From FEN-680 sp036781505 (GTDB lineage: Bacteria > Actinomycetota > Geothermincolia > Fen-727 > Anoxymicrobiaceae): DNA of 14,905 nucleotides. How positions within the stretch are numbered: the first letter of the stretch is position 1; each line of letters begins with the position of its first letter. The notes under the pieces were generated by a model. The model made no database searches and was not told where the DNA came from. It saw only the letters and a program-made list of their open reading frames with translations. The stretch spans positions 1 through 14,905 of the forward strand of contig DAIQAV010000039.1 of NCBI GenBank assembly GCA_036781505.1. The letters run 5' to 3'. Of this stretch, positions 1-5,696 are shown piece by piece. Made by a program: the position numbers and the translations under genes.

Positions 1-1
1 G

Positions 2-781
2 CCGGGGCCGGAGAGGATCGGAGGCGTGTGGGCCGCGCGCGCGATGGGCGGCACCGCCAGGATGTACAAGGCGATAGTGGCTTCGCCCATCGAGTACGAG
101 CGGCGGCTGCGGACCGCGTGCGGTGACATAGTGGCCGAGCTCGGCAGGGAGAGCGCCGCCGGCATCGCGTTCGACGAGTGGAACCTCTGGTGGAGCCCGG
201 TCCAGCTGCAGATCCCGCGCTGGACGCTGCGCGACGCGCTGTTTGCCTGCGGCGTGCTGCACGCGATGCACAGGCTCTCGAGCCGGGTGAAGGTCGCCAA
301 CATCGCTCAGCTGGTCAACGTGCTGGGCCTCATCATCACGCTCGGTGACAGGGTCTGCCGCACCGCCCTGTACTACCCGTTCCTGATGTACTCCCGGCTG
401 GCGGGCTCCACCGGCCTGGAGACAAGCGTGGTCTGCGACAGCTTCGAGACGCTGGCGGTGGGAGGGATACCCGCTATGACCAACGTGCCGGTGCTGGACT
501 GCTCGGCCACCGCGAGCGAGGACGGCAAAACGGTCACCCTGTTTGCCATCAACCGCCACGCCAGCGAGCCCGCGGAGTGCCGCATCGAGATTGCCGGGTT
601 CAGCCCGGCCGGAGAGGTCGCGGTGCATACGCTCAACGCGCCCCACTACACGTCGTACAACAGCTACAAGAACGACACCACGGTGCACATCGAGGAGGCC
701 CACGTCGACGTGGGAGACGCGCTGACCGACAGAGAGCTGCCCGCCCACTCGGCGACGGCCATGGTATTCCGAAAGGGTTAG
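2..781 (+). CDS. C-terminal part of a GH51-type alpha-L-arabinofuranosidase (5' end outside window)
   Basis: The frame is open to the left edge, so the GTG at 26 is an internal valine and not a supported start. The visible 259 codons match the C-terminal part of glycoside hydrolase family 51. The motif FDEWN (Glu codon 176-178) fits the catalytic nucleophile at the end of the TIM barrel. It is followed by a helical stretch, the conserved section with YYPFLMYS, and a C-terminal beta-sandwich ending HSATAMVF. GH51 enzymes release terminal alpha-L-arabinofuranosyl residues from arabinose-containing glycans, often in the cytoplasm on imported oligosaccharides. The acid/base Glu of the Asn-Glu-Pro motif would lie upstream and cannot be checked. 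The stop TAG (779-781) overlaps the stop of the convergent lipoprotein gene. Substrate is inferred from family only; another GH51 activity remains possible. Confidence 0.85.
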   Translation, partial: PGPERIGGVWAARAMGGTARMYKAIVASPIEYERRLRTACGDIVAELGRESAAGIAFDEWNLWWSPVQLQIPRWTLRDALFACGVLHAMHRLSSRVKVANIAQLVNVLGLIITLGDRVCRTALYYPFLMYSRLAGSTGLETSVVCDSFETLAVGGIPAMTNVPVLDCSATASEDGKTVTLFAINRHASEPAECRIEIAGFSPAGEVAVHTLNAPHYTSYNSYKNDTTVHIEEAHVDVGDALTDRELPAHSATAMVFRKG

Positions 782-1293
782 TGTGTTATCTCCACGCTGA
801 CCGAAGGCCGGAGCGTTGGGAGCCCCAGGAAGTAGCCCTGGATCGTGTAGAGGCCCACGGCCGTGCCGGCGGTGTTCCAGGCGACCTTGTAGACCTTGGT
901 CTCTGAAGGCGCGATAGTGACCTGTGTCACGATCTGGATGAACACCATGCCCTCCGACCAGCGCCACACCTCGCTTCCACCCTTGTCGAAGGCGAGGAAC
1001 TCGTAGGTTTGGCCCGAGGGGCTGGTCCAGGAGAACGGCTTTGAAGAAAGGTTGCGAACGACCAGGGTGAGCGAGAAGGTGCCGCCAGGCCCCGTGACCG
1101 CGGGGTCGCTGCGAAGGCTCACACTTATTCCGTCGGACTTGACCACCGCGGTCGCCGCGCGCGCGTTGGTGGGCTTCCTGGGCTCCGGTGGGGCCGTGGA
1201 GCATCCGGCGCATCCCAGTGCCAGAGCCAGGGCAAGAGCGCAGGCGCAGGCGGCAAGCGCGGTACTTCTAACCTGCCACGGCGAGCCGCTCAC
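778..1293 (-). CDS. BsuPI-domain lipoprotein
   Basis: This 171-residue protein begins with a long Ala/Leu-rich hydrophobic signal (residues 8-27). It is followed by cysteines at 28 and 31 in a GCAGCS context, consistent with lipoprotein signal peptidase cleavage, although neither Cys has a perfect -3 Leu. Residues 50-170 form a beta-rich domain with the BsuPI (intracellular proteinase inhibitor) hallmarks: SGQTYEF, then EVWRWSEGMVF, then a Q-containing strand and an APSE...Y...W segment. Despite the family name, most members are extracytoplasmic proteins of unknown role, so protease inhibition should not be assumed. The GTG start at 1291-1293 overlaps the hydrolase stop (1290-1292) in a GTGA arrangement, suggesting translational coupling. 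The C-terminus converges on the arabinofuranosidase with a 3-nt stop overlap and no room for a separate terminator. Confidence 0.8.
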   Translation of the reverse strand: MSGSPWQVRSTALAACACALALALALGCAGCSTAPPEPRKPTNARAATAVVKSDGISVSLRSDPAVTGPGGTFSLTLVVRNLSSKPFSWTSPSGQTYEFLAFDKGGSEVWRWSEGMVFIQIVTQVTIAPSETKVYKVAWNTAGTAVGLYTIQGYFLGLPTLRPSVSVEITH

Positions 1294-2165
1294 AGAAACT
1301 CCCCGAGCATATCGTTGACGACGTCAGGCTGCTCCTGCTGCACCCAGTGGCTGCAGTCGGGGATGTACTTCACGGTTATGCCGTTCTCGAAGTACGGCTC
1401 GAGCCCGAAGGTCAGCTCCTTGCCCAGCGCCCGGTCGTCCTCTGCCCAGATCAGCAGCGTCGGGCTCTTTATCCTGGGGACAGCGGCGCTGCGCATCATC
1501 GAAAGGGCCCTGGGGTTGCGCATCATCGCGCGGTAGTAGTTCATCCCGCCGGTGAGTGCGCCCGGCTTGCCCGCGGCGGTCGCCAGCGCGTCGAGGTCGT
1601 CGGCGGAGAAGGCTTCCTTGTCGATCGCCCAGTCGGTGAAAGAGCGCTTCAGGACGTAGCCGCCCATGCTCTTCAGCAGAAGCTCGGGGAGCACCGGGAC
1701 CTGGAAGAAGAACATGTACCACGACCGCATCATCTGGCGGGGGTTGGACAGGATGTTCTTCGCGAACACCGCCGGGTGTGGAGCGTTCAGCACGGCCAGC
1801 TTCGCGACGTATTCCGGGTAGGCCATGGCGAAGCTCCAGGCGACCGCCCCGCCCCAGTCGTGGCCGACCACGTGAGCGTCGGTCTCGCCCAGAGCCTCTA
1901 TGAGACCTTTGACGTCACCGGTGAGCTTGTTCAGAGAGTAATCGGAGACGTGCGGCGGCTTATCGCTGAGGTTGTACCCCCTCATGTCGGGCGCAACGAC
2001 CCTGAAACGCTTCGCCAGGTAGGGGATCTGGTAGCGCCACGAGTACCAGAACTCGGGGAAGCCGTGCAGGAGCACCACCAGCGGTCCCTTGCCCTGGGTC
2101 ACGCAGTGAAGACGCACCTCTCCGACGTCGATCTCGCAATGGGACCAGGTCTCTTTTTCCCGCAC
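1290..2165 (-). CDS. Epoxide hydrolase-like alpha/beta hydrolase
   Basis: This is a 291-residue alpha/beta-hydrolase with all the expected epoxide-hydrolase landmarks. The oxyanion-hole motif HGFP is at 34-37 and the nucleophile Asp103 is in GHDWGG. A cap-domain tyrosine is near 150 in WYMFFFQ, and a second is at 210 or 211 in NYYRAMMRN. The charge-relay acid is Asp244 in AEDD and the base is His273 in DCSHW. The two cap tyrosines that activate the epoxide oxygen argue against a haloalkane dehalogenase or simple esterase. The family opens epoxides to vicinal diols through an aspartyl-ester intermediate. No signal peptide is seen, so it should be cytoplasmic. The start is GTG (2163-2165) with the Shine-Dalgarno AAAGGGAGG five bases upstream. 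It is first in a two-gene unit with the BsuPI lipoprotein. The natural substrate is unknown. Confidence 0.88.
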   Translation of the reverse strand: MREKETWSHCEIDVGEVRLHCVTQGKGPLVVLLHGFPEFWYSWRYQIPYLAKRFRVVAPDMRGYNLSDKPPHVSDYSLNKLTGDVKGLIEALGETDAHVVGHDWGGAVAWSFAMAYPEYVAKLAVLNAPHPAVFAKNILSNPRQMMRSWYMFFFQVPVLPELLLKSMGGYVLKRSFTDWAIDKEAFSADDLDALATAAGKPGALTGGMNYYRAMMRNPRALSMMRSAAVPRIKSPTLLIWAEDDRALGKELTFGLEPYFENGITVKYIPDCSHWVQQEQPDVVNDMLGEFL

Positions 2166-2170
2166 CGCAA

Positions 2171-2179
2171 CCTCCCTTT
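2171..2179 (-). promoter_or_regulatory. Ribosome binding site of the epoxide hydrolase-like gene
   Basis: Read on the minus strand this is AAAGGGAGG, five bases before the GTG at 2165. It is a strong anti-16S match and fixes the GTG start. Confidence 0.75.
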
Positions 2180-2186
2180 AAGAGGA

Positions 2187-2214
2187 CTTATAAAGTCTAG
2201 CACCAAATAATCAA
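2187..2214 (-). promoter_or_regulatory. Candidate promoter of the hydrolase/lipoprotein pair
   Basis: On the minus strand TTGATT (2209-2214) and TATAAG (2187-2192) are separated by 16 bp in a short AT-rich island within GC-rich DNA. A transcript starting near 2180 would have a very short leader that just includes the ribosome binding site. The same gap (2166-2282) must also carry any promoter for the rightward small membrane protein gene. Confidence 0.35.
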
Positions 2215-2282
2215 TTAAGGCGTCTGCGAGGCCGAATCGGTGGCGACCTCCCGTCCGTTATAAACAGCGGAGGTATGAAGAA

Positions 2283-2525
2283 TTGAGTGAGATAATATTC
2301 GTCGGCATAGTGAGCGCGTTCTGCTTCGGCCTGCTGGCCCTGTTGATGCGCGCTTTTGCCATGGACGCGTGGGAGGCCCGCCGGGTCGGCTACATGCGGA
2401 AACAGCAGCGCCTCGTCATGCCGCGGACGGAGAAAGAGCAACAGAAGGCACTGGTCATAGAGATAGCGTCCAGGAGGCTCGAGCCGGTATCGAGGGACTC
2501 CTCCGATTACAGCCGGACCGCCTGA
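2283..2525 (+). CDS. Small single-pass membrane protein of unknown function
   Basis: This 80-residue protein starts at TTG, with GGAGG at 2269-2273 and a 9-nt spacer. Residues 4-25 form one hydrophobic segment (IIFVGIVSAFCFGLLALLMRAF). The rest is a charged, Arg/Glu/Lys-rich tail likely to form an amphipathic helix, ending in a Ser/Arg-rich stretch. The segment sits at the extreme N-terminus without preceding basic residues and with a positively charged tail, so an N-out/C-in signal-anchor topology is likely. I recognise no family. The codon pattern and ribosome binding site favour a real gene. It lies 116 bp before the desaturase-like gene on the same strand and could be a membrane partner or simply a neighbour. 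Confidence 0.65.
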   Translation: MSEIIFVGIVSAFCFGLLALLMRAFAMDAWEARRVGYMRKQQRLVMPRTEKEQQKALVIEIASRRLEPVSRDSSDYSRTA

Positions 2526-2564
2526 GACAGACGACCGTACGCGGACATCCGCACTAGACTCATC

Positions 2565-2580
2565 AGTATGAAAATACTAT
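2565..2580 (+). promoter_or_regulatory. Possible promoter/hairpin ahead of the desaturase-like gene
   Basis: This is an AT-rich patch in the 116-bp gap. AGTAT and ATACT (2565-2569, 2574-2578) could form a small hairpin with a GAAA loop. TACTAT (2575-2580) could be a -10 box, but no convincing -35 is seen. Readthrough from the small membrane protein gene is equally possible. Confidence 0.25.
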
Positions 2581-2630
2581 CCTTCTTGCGCGCCCTCACA
2601 TCGAGTGGCCGCGCAGGTCTGTGACCCCTG

Positions 2631-2635
2631 GGAGG
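2631..2635 (+). promoter_or_regulatory. Ribosome binding site deciding the start of the desaturase-like gene
   Basis: GGAGG lies six bases before the ATG at 2642 and downstream of the alternative GTG at 2621. This selects the ATG and gives a protein beginning directly with the FAD-binding strand. Confidence 0.75.
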
Positions 2636-2641
2636 TGCCGG

Positions 2642-4120
2642 ATGAAAGCCATAATAATGGGCGGTGGGATGGGCGGGCTCGCGACCGCTATAAACCTGCT
2701 CGACCTCGGGATCGACGTTTCTCTCGTCGAGGCCGACGAGATGTTCGGAGGGAGGGCGTCCTCCTGGCTGGACGAGGACGGCGACATGATCGACAACGCG
2801 TTGCACGTCTTCTTCCCTTACTACGTGAACCTCCTTAACTTCTTCAGGAAGATGGGCATCTACGAGAACATCACCTGGAAGAACACCGAGTTCTACTACG
2901 CCCTTCCCGGCGGCAAGCAGGCGGTGCTGCGCTTCAAGGACCTGCCGGCCCCGCTTCACGCGGCGTTCGCGTTCGCCGGGATGCTCAAGGACTACAAAGA
3001 GATACCCGCCTGGAAGGTCATCATGGCCGGCTTCCCGCTCGCCTCCGGGCTATTCCTGACCAAGGGGCAGATCGAGAAACTCGACCAGATAAGCATGGCG
3101 ACCTGGGTCTACCGCTGGGCCTCACTGGACGGGCTGCGGCCGATGGAGCCCGGGATCAACGGACTGACTTTTACGCCCAGCTACGCGGTTTCCGCCAAGG
3201 TGATGCTCAACTGGGGGATGAAGGTCATGGGCTCGGCCGAGAACGCGCGCGTCGGCTTCGCCAACGGCGGCCTGGGTGAGATATGGGTGGACAACTGCCT
3301 GGACTACATCAAGGAGAAGGGCGGCCAGGTCGCGCTGGGCAAGGCGGTCACGGCCATCAACGTCGAGGGCGGCAAGATCAAGAACATCGTGGTGGGCGAC
3401 GGCGAGGTGATGGAGGCCGACCTCTACATATCCGCCATCAGCCCTTACTCGTTGAGACGCGTGCTCCCCGACGAGAGCTTCGGACTGGAATACTTCCGCG
3501 ACCTGTGGCACTTCCAGTACGCCCCGTCGCTCTCGCTGCAGGTCTGGTTCGACCGCAAGCTCACCGACGTCGACGTGACCTTCTTCTCCAGCGACTGCAT
3601 CTTCAACACCTACGCGGACCTCTCCAACGTGCTGCCCCACATCTTCAAGGGCGGGACCATGTTCGAGATGGTGCTCTCGCCGGCCGACCACGTGCAGGGG
3701 CTGCCCGACCAGGTCATCTTCGACATCGCCATCGAGCAGATAAAGGACCGCTTCCCCGTCGCCAGGGAGGCCGTCGTAAAGAAATGGAAGGTGGTGCGCG
3801 AGAGGCAGGGCGTCTACCGCCCGGCGCCGGGCATGGAGGCCCACCGGCCGTTCCAGCGCTCACCTTACGCCAACTTCTACCTGACCGGCGACTACACCAA
3901 GACACACGTGTCCTCTGGAGGCATGGAGGCCGCGATCTGGAACGCGAACAAGGTCGCCGAGCTCATCGCCGCCGACAAGATGAGCACGAACGTGTCACTC
4001 AACAAGGAGTTCGAGCCGAACGAGCCCCTGATGAAGCTGATGTCGCCGAAGGTGCTCGGCGGGGGGCTGCTGGCGGTAATATGCCTGGCGCTTCTGAGGA
4101 AGTTGTTCAAGCGGCGTTAA
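2642..4120 (+). CDS. Plant-type phytoene desaturase-like FAD oxidoreductase with C-terminal membrane anchor
   Basis: This 492-residue flavoprotein of the amine oxidase/phytoene desaturase superfamily has the ADP-binding GGGMGG at 7-12, ribose-binding Glu30, and GGRASS at 36-41. The segment around DGDMIDNALHVFFPYYVN resembles the dGd...E.GlH.Ff.aY.N region of cyanobacterial/plant phytoene and zeta-carotene desaturases. The C-terminal FAD motif is GDYT at 416-419, followed by SGGMEAAI near 425-432. Family members desaturate or isomerise carotenoids, or dehydroxylate hydroxysqualene; no phytoene synthase or other carotenoid gene is visible here, so the substrate is open. Residues 471-485 (VLGGGLLAVICLALL) followed by RKLFKRR look like a C-terminal membrane anchor, unusual for this group. 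The ATG at 2642 has GGAGG at 2631-2635 with a 6-nt spacer. An in-frame GTG at 2621 lacks a good site. Confidence 0.8.
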   Translation: MKAIIMGGGMGGLATAINLLDLGIDVSLVEADEMFGGRASSWLDEDGDMIDNALHVFFPYYVNLLNFFRKMGIYENITWKNTEFYYALPGGKQAVLRFKDLPAPLHAAFAFAGMLKDYKEIPAWKVIMAGFPLASGLFLTKGQIEKLDQISMATWVYRWASLDGLRPMEPGINGLTFTPSYAVSAKVMLNWGMKVMGSAENARVGFANGGLGEIWVDNCLDYIKEKGGQVALGKAVTAINVEGGKIKNIVVGDGEVMEADLYISAISPYSLRRVLPDESFGLEYFRDLWHFQYAPSLSLQVWFDRKLTDVDVTFFSSDCIFNTYADLSNVLPHIFKGGTMFEMVLSPADHVQGLPDQVIFDIAIEQIKDRFPVAREAVVKKWKVVRERQGVYRPAPGMEAHRPFQRSPYANFYLTGDYTKTHVSSGGMEAAIWNANKVAELIAADKMSTNVSLNKEFEPNEPLMKLMSPKVLGGGLLAVICLALLRKLFKRR

Positions 4121-4149
4121 CTCGTAGGCGTGGTAGCAACACCAAATGG

Positions 4150-4264
4150 GACGGGGAAGGGTGAGCCTTTTGCTCGCTGGTCCTCGCGTCTTTGAAATCA
4201 GCAGACTCTCTATACTCCCTGAGACGCTGCGAATCGCTCGCAAAAGGCTCACCCTGACCCCGTC
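4150..4264. repeat. 115-bp imperfect inverted repeat (MITE/REP-like element or structured RNA)
   Basis: A perfect 16-bp inverted pair (4158-4173 with 4240-4255, core GGGTGAGCCTTTTGC) is extended outward by 7 more pairs, GACGGGG at 4150-4156 with CCCCGTC at 4258-4264. Only a small 1x2 asymmetric loop interrupts the arms. Inside, GCGTCT (4186-4191) can pair with AGACGC (4222-4227), giving a long, branched or extended hairpin. No T-tract follows on either strand, so it is not a standard intrinsic terminator. Terminal inverted repeats without coding capacity fit a miniature mobile element. I see no clear target duplication. Confidence 0.65.
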
Positions 4265-4342
4265 AGGAGTTCCCCCCAAATCTATATATAACAAATCGAA
4301 GATGACTGCTGACCAGTAGGAATTACTGCTGACGTGTAATCG

Positions 4343-4383
4343 AAAACGCAAGTTTTAGGGTCAGACCCCTTAACTTGCGTTTT
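4343..4383. repeat. Palindrome with GGGTC-A-GACCC core; REP-like element or bidirectional terminator
   Basis: AAAACGCAAGTT (4343-4354) and AACTTGCGTTTT (4372-4383) are a perfect 12-bp inverted pair. The apex carries GGGTC (4358-4362) and GACCC (4364-4368). The A-run at the left foot and T-run at the right foot give a GC stem ending in T4 on both strands, as in bidirectional intrinsic terminators between convergent genes. The sequence style also resembles REP palindromes spread by RAYT (REP-associated tyrosine) transposases. The two readings are compatible. Confidence 0.55.
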
Positions 4384-4402
4384 GCGTCGACGAGTTCAGT
4401 CC

Positions 4403-4468
4403 TGCGAGGGGTGTCCTCTCCGGAGTGAGTCGGCCTCCGTCGAATCGACGGAGAGGACACCCCTCGCA
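4403..4468. repeat. 20-bp perfect inverted repeat abutting the flavoprotein stop codon
   Basis: The arms 4403-4422 and 4449-4468 are exact reverse complements over 20 bp (core GAGGGGTGTCCTCTCCG), with a 26-nt loop. Within the loop and right arm, CCGTCG and CGACGG around an AAT turn form a competing small hairpin. The right arm ends exactly one base before the minus-strand stop codon (4469-4471), so the structure begins immediately after translation ends. It may act as a 3'-end stabiliser, a terminator stem without a U-tract, or a REP-like insertion. Confidence 0.65.
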
Positions 4469-5566
4469 TTAATGGTAGTTGTAGCGGCCGAAGCCGGGGA
4501 CCAGCTCTATCTTGACCGTGCCCCTGGCGGCGACCTTGTCCACCAGCTCGTTCATCTTCGTGGCGTTCGACGAGCCGATCATGTTGACCATTTTCTCGTT
4601 CATCTTCACCTGGGGCCTGAAGAACGGGTACCAGAACTTGTTCTTGACCTCGTACATCATCTTGAAGTTGCGCGTGAAGCCCTGGAACTCGCGCATGGCC
4701 TTCTCCGGGTCGGTGATGGCGGTGGCAGCGACCTTGCCGGTCACCAGCGCGCCCGATATCCCGAACCAGAACAAGGGGTCCATCGCCCCCGAGATGGTCC
4801 CACAGAGAACGGCGTCGTTCCAGAAGAGCCTGGGGTTGTCGCGCGAGGCGATCGGGACGACGCCGGAGACGTACTCCCAGTTGTCGTGCTCGATTCCCTC
4901 GTTGCGCACCATCCAGTGGTTGTACCTGCGCAGGCACTCCTTCGAGACCTCGCGGATACTGAAGAGCAGGTCGAAGTAGTAGTCGTTGACCGAGGAGAAG
5001 TAACCGTACTCGCTGACGCAATCGCCCCACCAGATCCAGGCGTAGTCCGTGACTCCGGAGTAGCCCCGCGAGCACCAGCCGTACCAGGTCAGGGCGGGGA
5101 TGTCGAGCATCTTGTAGGCGGAAGGGGTGAGCCCGCAGGCGATGATGGTGTTGGGCGGCAGCTTGTCCAGGTCCTCTTTCTTGAGCGGTGAGCCGAACTC
5201 GAAGGATACACCGGCCTTCTTGCACTCCTCGTAGAGCACTGTATCCAGGCTGGTCGGGCGGTTGCCCCTCTCCACGGCGTAGAACGCCTCGCCGGGCACC
5301 TCAATCTTGGTATCGTTGAAGAAAAACGGGATTGGCCGCGCCACCTGGTGGAACACTCCCGTGATATCGATGCCTATATACTCGGATGTCTTCACTGGGT
5401 CGATCGGCGTCACGTGGGTCGAAGGGTTGTACATCTGGGAGCCGCCATAGCCGGGCTCGCGGTCGTGCACAGTGACGGAATAGCCCTCCCGGGCCAGGTT
5501 GGCCGCCGCTATCAGACCCGACATCCCCCCACCGTAGATCGTTGCCTCGCGCTTTTTCTCGCCCAT
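4469..5566 (-). CDS. FAD/NAD(P)-binding flavoprotein, geranylgeranyl reductase-like
   Basis: This 365-residue oxidoreductase begins with a Rossmann FAD fold: GGGMSG at 12-17 and acidic Asp35 after the second strand. The later segment SGAMDPLFWFGISGALVTGK corresponds to the second FAD motif of the geranylgeranyl reductase/para-hydroxybenzoate hydroxylase group. That motif usually reads GDAAG..dP..g.GI; here the Asp of GD is replaced (CGTISG), which may alter flavin contacts. The centre is rich in Trp and Tyr (TWYGWCSRGY, YAWIWWGD), suggesting a hydrophobic substrate pocket. No membrane helix is seen. Relatives reduce isoprenoid chains or hydroxylate aromatics; the substrate here is unknown. 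The ATG at 5564-5566 has an excellent AAGGAGG site. The gene is divergent from the TetR gene and convergent with the desaturase-like flavoprotein. Confidence 0.75.
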   Translation of the reverse strand: MGEKKREATIYGGGMSGLIAAANLAREGYSVTVHDREPGYGGSQMYNPSTHVTPIDPVKTSEYIGIDITGVFHQVARPIPFFFNDTKIEVPGEAFYAVERGNRPTSLDTVLYEECKKAGVSFEFGSPLKKEDLDKLPPNTIIACGLTPSAYKMLDIPALTWYGWCSRGYSGVTDYAWIWWGDCVSEYGYFSSVNDYYFDLLFSIREVSKECLRRYNHWMVRNEGIEHDNWEYVSGVVPIASRDNPRLFWNDAVLCGTISGAMDPLFWFGISGALVTGKVAATAITDPEKAMREFQGFTRNFKMMYEVKNKFWYPFFRPQVKMNEKMVNMIGSSNATKMNELVDKVAARGTVKIELVPGFGRYNYH

Positions 5567-5570
5567 TCCT

Positions 5571-5577
5571 CCTCCTT
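5571..5577 (-). promoter_or_regulatory. Strong ribosome binding site of the minus-strand flavoprotein gene
   Basis: On the minus strand this reads AAGGAGG followed by AGGA and the ATG. It is the best Shine-Dalgarno match in the window and implies efficient translation. Confidence 0.8.
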
Positions 5578-5592
5578 GATCTGACTGCGATG

Positions 5593-5622
5593 ATTAAAAC
5601 ATCTCCAGCGGTCCAAAGTCCA
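5593..5622 (-). promoter_or_regulatory. Candidate promoter of the minus-strand flavoprotein gene
   Basis: On the minus strand TGGACT (5617-5622) and TTTAAT (5593-5598) are 18 bp apart, and the -10 is preceded by TG-T, an extended -10 signature. The ribosome binding site follows about 15 bp later. The element overlaps a candidate operator palindrome (5606-5627). Confidence 0.4.
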
Positions 5623-5627
5623 CGCTG
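5606..5627. promoter_or_regulatory. Candidate TetR-type operator between divergent genes
   Basis: CAGCG (5606-5610) and CGCTG (5623-5627) are inverted half-sites flanking a 12-bp centre that contains a GTCC direct repeat. The 22-bp span covers the spacer and -35 of the flavoprotein promoter and lies about 30 bp upstream of the tetR -10. Repression from here would affect the flavoprotein most directly. The inner dyad is poor, so this is tentative. Confidence 0.3.
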
Positions 5628-5652
5628 CCCCGGAACGCGCCGCCGGAGCCTG

Positions 5653-5661
5653 TGGTAGAAT
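5653..5661 (+). promoter_or_regulatory. Extended -10 promoter of the TetR gene
   Basis: TG-G-TAGAAT matches an extended -10 element. Transcription would start near 5668, downstream of the alternative GTG at 5652. This supports the TTG start at 5697 with its GGAGG site at 5687-5691. Confidence 0.5.
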
Positions 5662-5696
5662 CCTCAGACGGGTTTAAGCGGCGCCCGGAGGCGGCA

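Larger units (their letters stand above)
4121..4468. other. Gene-free region between two convergent flavoprotein genes, filled with inverted repeats
   Basis: No credible coding sequence is present on either strand in these 348 bp. The stretch holds three large hairpin-forming palindromes (4150-4264, 4343-4383, 4403-4468). Between them is a more AT-rich segment (about 4280-4340) with a TATATATA run and a 9-bp direct repeat, ACTGCTGAC, at 4305-4313 and 4325-4333. Its base composition differs from the flanking genes. It acts as the shared 3' end of two convergent transcripts. Confidence 0.8.

Noticed and set aside
26..28. GTG as the start of the first gene
   Set aside because: The frame is open to the left edge and the protein matches only the C-terminal part of GH51, so the gene begins outside the window.
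2621..2641. GTG at 2621 as start of the desaturase-like gene
   Set aside because: The good GGAGG site lies downstream of it and points to the ATG at 2642, and the extra seven residues precede the expected FAD-binding strand.
3995..4351. 118-codon minus-strand frame covering the palindrome region
   Set aside because: It runs antisense into the desaturase-like gene and across inverted repeats, with no ribosome site and no family resemblance.
4121..4468. CRISPR array or complete insertion sequence
   Set aside because: There are no regularly spaced identical direct repeats, no transposase frame and no cas genes; the repeats are distinct inverted pairs.
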